From positions 1,798,001 through 1,862,000 of the forward strand of contig CM034547.1 of NCBI GenBank assembly GCA_020055645.1: a DNA stretch of 64,000 bases, written 5' to 3'. Positions 56,921-64,000 of this stretch are shown piece after piece (position 1 is the first letter of the stretch; each line of letters begins with the position of its first letter). The notes beneath the pieces are model-generated. The model did not search any database. It was given only the letters and a program-made list of their open reading frames with translations, and was not told where the DNA came from. Both the position numbers and the translations under genes were made by a program. The DNA is from Tomocerus qinae (Eukaryota; Arthropoda; Collembola; Entomobryomorpha; Tomoceridae).

Positions 56921-57524
56921 GAATACGTTGTATTTGCTCCCGTATTGTACCTGCTCCCCTATGGCATCTGCTCCCAGTGACACCTTCTCCCTATGATATC
57001 TGCTCCCTATTGCACCTGCTCCCTGTTACACTAGCTCTCAGTACAAAAAATAATGAGAAACGACATTTTTTAAAGTTTTCTATTTAAATTTACAATGTTT
57101 TTGTAATTTTGATGTCTTATCGTATTTACTTAAAGAACTATTGTACTTTTGTTAACGAAGCGAAGCCTGCCCGCTTGGCCACTCTGTACACCATTAACAA
57201 TTACAGATACATATTATTATGAATTTATCAAGTAATTAATAGTAGTGGCCAACCTCGTTTATACCATGTCCTTATCCTAGTTATTTCCTTCACTAACATA
57301 ACACTAAAGTACAGGTAAACAGTAATGTGCATACGACAGAAGTTGTCCATTACATTATTGGAAACTGGGATCCAAAAGTATCATCCACCCACATGTCGTA
57401 TCTCAGGTTTGTAGTTTCGATTTTCGTTCTGTCGTTTCTCATTATTTTTCGTACTGGGAGCTAGTGTAACAGGGAGCAGGTCTAACCGGGAGCAGGTGCA
57501 ATAGGGAGCAAATGGGTTGATACC
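56921..57524. mobile_element. Mutator-like MITE with GGGAGC-array ends, short relative of the 22.4-kb element
   Basis: 604 bp. Flanking 9-bp duplication TAATGTTAT (56912-56920 and 57525-57533). Ends GAATACGTTGTA and GTTGATACC, each followed inward by about four to six GCTCCC units spaced about 15-17 bp (about 56935-57035 and 57460-57512, inverted). Inside these the arms continue to match (AATAATGAGAAACGACA and its complement). Both ends and the AGTTTCGATTTTCGTTCTG segment also occur in the element at 22393-27490. No coding capacity. The core includes GAAGCGAAGCCTGCCCGCTT. Confidence 0.88.
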
Positions 57525-57533
57525 TAATGTTAT

Positions 57534-60500
57534 AGGTTGGTAAGAAAGAAGAGAGGAAATATTGTTGGTCATGCTAGTAAATTATGTTTGAATGCCATAT
57601 TGAAAGTAATGTGTGCCAACAAGGGTAGCAGGAGGAGGAATGTGTATTTTCCATCCGTGGATCCATTCCCTCTTATCATATTACTTGCATATCATCATTG
57701 AAATAAAATAAAGTGATCATCATCTTAAACCAAAGAAGATCTTTTACAAAAAATAAACCTACCTATTACAACAATTCTACCAGACTTACGTCATTGTCAG
57801 CTAATAATATGCACAGGTTTCTTCTGGCACACACACAACACTCACTCAGCTACAACACGATATCTTATCCGTTTATCTCTCCAATACATGCACGTAGTAC
57901 GTAATGTACGCTGCGCCTATCTGCAAGACGACAGGAAATTAATAAAATACTCTTTCATTCTTTATTTTTTTATAATACGATTTCATACCATTGTAATTGC
58001 GCTTAACCCGACCTTATTCCACCAACTATATTATTGCTACACACTATATTCTTTTAAAGACATGATTCAATGCCAAGTTTGGGAAATGGGTAAAAAATAG
58101 GTATCAAGACATTAAAACTGGACATTAAATAGCTACGGCACGAGTAAATATTCCTCTACCAGAGCGTAGAGTATGCATTAGCTATTAATTCTGTTAAATA
58201 ACAACAGAATATGAAGCCTAAGTACATAATTACTACACGTATGGGTGTAAAAGCAGTGATTGTATCAAATGCTGTGTCTTACTATTTAAGTGAGTACAAG
58301 TGCATGTCGTCGTCACAGAACCTACAAATGTCATTTTTATTATGGCCTTTTGGAATGAGGAAGGCTTTTTGTCATGCAATACATACGCCTGGCTACAATT
58401 TGTGTATTTAAAGAGTCTTATTCAGTCAGTAAGGCAATATTGATATTGCGTAGTAAAAATAAATGCACTTTGGTGAGTACATATCGTTGGCATAATAAAT
58501 TAGCTAGGCACGACGTACCATATTTACAGTAAGCATTATCAGACTCTTCAAAGGAATGAAATCTGAGATCTCTTTTATTGTCCAAGCAGAAGCCAGGGAG
58601 CTGCATGTAACACTTCCCTAACCAAATAGAATTAATAAAACACAACTCCCTAGTTTATAGCTTTTTCTATTACCAGTTGGACATTTATTTGGTTTGTTCC
58701 AATGCAATAATGAAACGTCCTAGAAACACCTCTTGTCTATGATAAAACATCCTCATTACGATCTGACGATTGAAGAAATTCTAGCATTTTGAGATTTACA
58801 TTTGGCACAGTAATTAACCCATGACACTAGTACAGTGCGCCTGAAAGATGCAACATTTCAGCAAGTACTTATTGTATAGACATCCCCAAACGTCACAATA
58901 TTATATTTTTCTTTCTGAGATATATAGTGTAAGGTGTAAAATATTTTATTACTTCGATTAAAATATAAAGAAACTAATTGCAGGGGGAGAATTGTACTCT
59001 AGCCAGTCTCCATGCAATTTCGGATGTTTGTAGTTTGCATTAATTAGCTGAACCTTTACTGCTACCTTGGCAAGGTAGCACTTCAAACACAAGTCTTCAG
59101 CAGGTAAGGTAGTTAATTATTTGCAGCCGCACAACAGTGGACCATAAAAATATCCAGCACCGAAAGCAAACATCATAAAACATGGAGGAGATGTTTGTGA
59201 TGTGAGAAAGAAGTATCTGAAAGATTATCACCAATACAAACAACCTAATGTGCATAATGAACATTATCCTATCGTCAGTTGCCATCGTCTTAATTAGCAA
59301 CATCCAAATATTCATTTATGCAATTGTCATTCTCATAAAAATAGCTACTAAGTTTGTCTTCCCCGACACAATGTAAGCAGCCAAGTAATGTCGAGTTTGA
59401 AAATAGACAAAGTCGGACACACCTCCTGCCTATGGGCGTGGTTCAAAAACCAAAAAGTGACGTAACTTTAGTTCAGCATAGTGTAGAATGTCATGCGATA
59501 CTCATCCGAAAGGTTATTTGTTAGGTCTGGTCAAGTCAGGCCACAGGGTCAAATCTCCACTACTTTTTAAATGTATTTGACATGGCCTATGTTTATGTTT
59601 ATGAATCTGTAATTTATTTAATAACATAACAGTTACATAATATAATAAATACGTACTCACTAATACTAATGAATGACTAATGGTAGTTTCATTTTATAAT
59701 TTGTGTCTGAGTTATATTCAGTGACTGTGAGATAATGTTATAATGAATGGGACCGTTACATTTGTATAAATCGTTAAACTAACGAATGAATCAATTGCGA
59801 ATGTGTGGTGATGTTTGATATAATAAATTGATGTGATTTATGTGAATGGCCGCATACAATAGATAACAACGTTACATTTAGTAAAGGAGTGGGGGGAGTA
59901 CACACAATGGTCGGGATTTGGTAAATCAACAACAATAGCTACCCTACTATATCTAAACATATATCCATAAGTCTATTACCGCTAAAATGTCCAAGGAATT
60001 TTAAATATATCGCAAAACAGAACTAGAAAATGTTAAATCGTAGAATGAAGGTAGTCAGACGCACTTAATATCCGGAATGCCTTCCTCAAGAATATTAGAA
60101 ATTAATTATTCTACATATCTTTAATGCATAGTTATAGTATTATGGCTATATTACTGCTACAAATATAATTGGGGATGATCAGAAAGAGATGAGCATATTG
60201 GACTGCACCTTCTAAAGTAGTAAATATTGATGTGTTACAACCTTACAACCTGAGATAAGGTATATATGGTGTATAGACTGTGTGTATATGTATATCTACG
60301 TGTATAAATTCGGAAAGGGAAACAAGTGTGAGTAGAGGAATAAACGCAGGAGGAAGAGGAGTAATTCAAGGTGTAGGAAGTGTAAGACGAGAGAGATGGT
60401 TATATAGTGCAGACACATCACAATGACAAATACAACTCGCGAGAAATTGGATGGGGTTCGCTTTTGTGTCTGTGATTTGCTGCTTAATCATCTAGAAAAT

Positions 60501-63500
60501 AGGGAGCAATCTGAAGTATCTGGCTAGATAGGAGATGTTGGCCAACGGAGAGAGAGAGGAGCGAGGTGGGAGAAGGAGCTGTCAACACACACACACGTAC
60601 AATAGATCATCTCTTTATCCAATATACTCTATGTATAACTCTTGCACTCTCCCGTACACAAAACCCAACCGAAGCATCGCAGAGACAACACCTCTCTAAT
60701 GTCACTCTATCACTACCTACACACTGTACACACTAACAAAATGCAAACAGCGTGATAATATATTCCTCTCTCAATCATCCTAACAATTTAAACTAAATTA
60801 TTCTTTTCCAAACCACAATATTTTGTCCTAATATCGGGCCATGCACAATTCTAATAAGCTTAAAGAAAGTGAGTATTACACCTTTAAACTTGATACTTTC
60901 TTCCTATCGTATAGTGAAAATAAACAAATAGAAAAATATTTTAGTTATTCACTTCATACCAACAATTTCCCTTACATAAATAGACTTCAATTAATTTGCA
61001 AGTTCAGCAGTTTTCGTAATGTAAGGAATGGCGAGGGTGAAGATCTTTTGAGTACCTAAACTAAAAAATAGATGGTTAGGATGAGCTTGGTGGATAGGAA
61101 TAGTTAGTTGGATTATAGTTGCTTGGTTTGATATTTGGAGTGGAGCGAGTGAATAAGATTGAAGATGTTTTCCTGAACTGAAAGCTATGCAATGGACAGG
61201 CAATTTTTCAACTTTTGTGGACAATTGACGATTGATCATTCACCTTCTCAAGGTTTTGACACACCAATCATCTCTTTTGTAGTTGTATTTGCAATACTCT
61301 TCTGTCAAAAGATGGACGGGTCACGTCACGACGGTCATTTTGTATTATCAGGTTTGATTAGCTTCGTGCCCTTTACACTACTTGCAGACTGCAAGTTGCA
61401 GTTCACATCACAACAGACCATTTCAATAAAAAATTAAGAAACAATTGTAGGAGTAGCAATTTTATGTTTTGACTTTTGGTGGAGCGTTTGCAGCAGATGA
61501 CGATAATATGAAAAGTTTCGCTTATGACAATGTTTTAGGAAAGACCTTGAAAGCCTTTCGTGTATAGAGATGGAGTGTGTGCGTATTAGTCGACATTGTT
61601 TGATTATGGAAATTCCCCAGTGGGTACATTAGTATTACTACTCTTTGTATGTAGTTTAATAGAGTACACAGAGGACTCTCCTCCCGGAGTTATTTATTAG
61701 TAGGTATGTGTGTGTAAGCGTTACAGCATTGTATCTATCTACTACAGTAGCCGATGATGTCTGATGACATGGCATCCAGTCCTTTATTGCATGTACATGT
61801 TATCATCACACAATCTCTCTGGCAATAAGATTCCTCGGTGACAACTCACTCTTCTCTCAGCCAGCCAGGACAACTCATAAATAAATAGATGGATGGGATA
61901 GAGAGCACAATGGAGTGGAGTGCAAGTGTAATCCTATTCTCTCCCTCCCATCTCATCTTCTCTGTGTACACAAGAGAAACAAGACTTCTGGCTACAGCAT
62001 TCACAATTCCGATGACTTCAGTTGACCTAACCCTTCTGCCTCCCGAGCACTGCAAACAAAATAACTTTTACTATCGCACTCCTCAACTCCAGTCTCTATG
62101 ATATTACATTCTCTCAATTTGTCAGTCTGGAATTCCTTATCCTAATAACTCACACTTTTTACTCACTTAACATGTACATACTCAAATCGCACGCTCTATA
62201 TACATGATACAAAATGGAAATTACTGCATTAATTCAACTATAACATTATATTGATTTTGAAAACTTTGATACTATTGATATTGTATGTATAATATCATAC
62301 CTTTAGAATTATGTAGATATACTAGCCGTGCAAAACGGTAATAGAATTTTGAAAGGTAAGCACACAGTTGGCAGTGTTTGATTTTGACCTGTTTTTTTAT
62401 TTAACTCTTAACTGTGTGTAATATGAATACATGCAACAGCCTGGCAGCAGCATTTTGGCTAGATAATGAAAGATGCAAATCCAAGGTATCTAAACAGTTT
62501 TATTATTTAATACTTTAGTCATGATATAATATGAATTGTTACAGCCACTCCGTTGCAAATACGATGGAGATAGAGCAAGTAGGTTTAAATTCTCAGGATG
62601 AGAGAGGTGGATACCTGTAAGGCTCATACGGATAGAGGAGAGGATTATTTATTCTATTTGTAAGTTGGTTTAGTCGAGTTAACCCTTTTTTACGCCTCAT
62701 TAAGTGCTCTCTGGCTCTTCTAATGTCTCCCCAACAGGCATGGAAATTGAATACGATGACAAATGTCCCATGTTCCTCACTTGACTTGACTCCAGGCCCC
62801 TGCCTATAAACCAACACCTTCCAGCTCGCCTTCTTATCCCTGCACTCCACTCAAGTACCCTCTCTCTCTATAATACAATACTTCCTAATGTTTATATTAT
62901 GTCCTTCTCCTTCCACGTCTCATCCTTGCATTTCGGAGTTGACAAAATTTCATTCAGAACAATAATGCTATCTGTTTACTTATCTAAGCATGTCTTTATT
63001 TTATTCAATTTGACATGATGACATGACAAGACACACTTATACCCCAACAACAGTCCACTCCTCATTTCATACCTTTAGGAATATGTTCATCTACATACAT
63101 AAAAGGTGGAAATTATATTTCAGATGCGGCTAATGGAACTGCGCATTTATGCTTATAGTATAGATCCTAATGGAGATATATTCATCATAGACATGTATCA
63201 TTAAGTGTAGTAAAGATGGTTAACTAAGGCAACTTTCCCTCCTTTTCCCTTTACCAATAAGTAATTATGGATTTCTTTGTACTTCATTTCTTCGAGTCAC
63301 TTTTCCTTAAGCCTCTTTTGGAGTTACTATTGACATTTACATATTATCTTTGTCATCAGAAGCAAACCTAACACCTGTTCACCTGAGACATTTAGTTATG
63401 CCTGCTGATTGTTCATGTATTTATTTAGTGCACAAGTAAGTAGTCAAGAGGCAAGTCACAATTTTGTGTGAAGACACTGAAGACAGACATCCCATGTAAT

Positions 63501-64000
63501 GTTGTTTGACTTAGTCATTGTCAATGCTCTCCTCGCCTACTGTAAGTAAAGTAATAAATATGCCTTGCTAGCTATACTACTCAGCTATTAGAAAGTGATA
63601 CTTATATCCGTGCGAAGAGTAAGCACAATTCTGTTCTCAGAAAATCTCCTGCGTAGGAACTTCTTGATGTGCATATACCTGTCTATCTAAATATTGAGTT
63701 GAATTAACTGAAATTAAAAGAATAGCACTTGTGGTGCACTTAAACTGAAGAGTGCATGCAGACTGAAAAGGTATATGCATATTATACAGTAATGACTAAC
63801 AGCCTTGGCAGTCTTATTGTTAGTTGGTTAAGTAATGGCATGATATCATGTAAAACTAGTGGAGCGAATGACAGGAACTGTCTTCTCATATGAAATGGGA
63901 AATACAAGTGATGACAAGAAAAGACAACAAAACAAACCTTTAAAGCTGCCCAAACTAACCAACCAGAATGAGCAACAATAATATTCTTCGAGTACACTGT
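57534..64000. other. Non-coding region, no gene seen
   Basis: No coding frame is supported over 6.5 kb. A strong purine-to-pyrimidine switch runs from about 60300-60570 to 60585-60760, with a (CA)n tract at about 60585. A weaker one lies near 61840-62150. Introns or regulatory DNA of genes outside the window cannot be excluded. Confidence 0.5.

Noticed and set aside
57713-58411. Short + strand frames as small exons
   Set aside because: No splice-site-bounded conserved blocks or known motifs could be found.

Overview
This is a stretch of nuclear DNA from an animal, most likely an invertebrate with motile cilia or flagella. It is AT-rich and gene-poor. The one host gene I can support is a three-exon, minus-strand calaxin (EFCAB1-type EF-hand protein of the ciliary outer dynein arm) at 7186-8562. 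It has consensus GT-AG introns and a probable polyadenylation signal. I cannot name the species. The gene, the introns and the transposon mix (DIRS, R2-type and Jockey/CR1-type LINEs, hAT-like and Mutator-like elements) exclude a bacterium and fit a medium or large invertebrate genome.

Layout. 1-7.0 kb: non-coding DNA with two hairpin elements (about 2847, 4719). 7.0-8.6 kb: calaxin. 8.9-12.6 kb: a cluster of palindromic foldback elements, including one with a target-site duplication (8917-9238) and two relatives whose palindromes have changed in sequence but stay self-complementary. 15.7-20.7 kb: a decayed DIRS retrotransposon. 22.4-27.5 kb: a nest of mobile elements. A Mutator-like element (22393-27490) holds an unclassified repeat, which in turn holds a hairpin MITE, an inverted-repeat element with a 480-codon R2-type RT/endonuclease frame, and a hAT-like element with arms built on a 32-bp tandem repeat. 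An uninterrupted copy of the unclassified repeat at 50849-51758 serves as an empty-site reference. 28.2 kb: a small hAT-like MITE. 32.8-36.6 kb: a decayed Jockey/CR1-type LINE split by a hAT-like MITE. 37.9-38.9 kb: a Mutator-like element carrying a FLYWCH zinc-finger fragment. 41.6-46.6 kb: a second DIRS element of another family that looks largely whole. 52.6-57.5 kb: two more hAT-like palindromes, a higher-order minisatellite, and a short relative of the 22.4-kb Mutator-like element. The remaining stretches show no gene I can support.

Two patterns cut across the annotation. First, several unrelated DNA elements have ends made of short tandem arrays in inverted orientation (GGGAGC, TTGGCATA, TGCCGTAAAT, TTTTGTCC, 32-bp and 42-bp units). 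Second, the non-coding DNA repeatedly changes from a purine-rich block to a pyrimidine-rich block on the + strand, at about nine places by eye. This order reads the same on both strands and is not explained by any element found here. The strongest candidate for something undescribed is the R2-type C-terminal half-protein held open between perfect 33-bp inverted repeats at 23087-25252.
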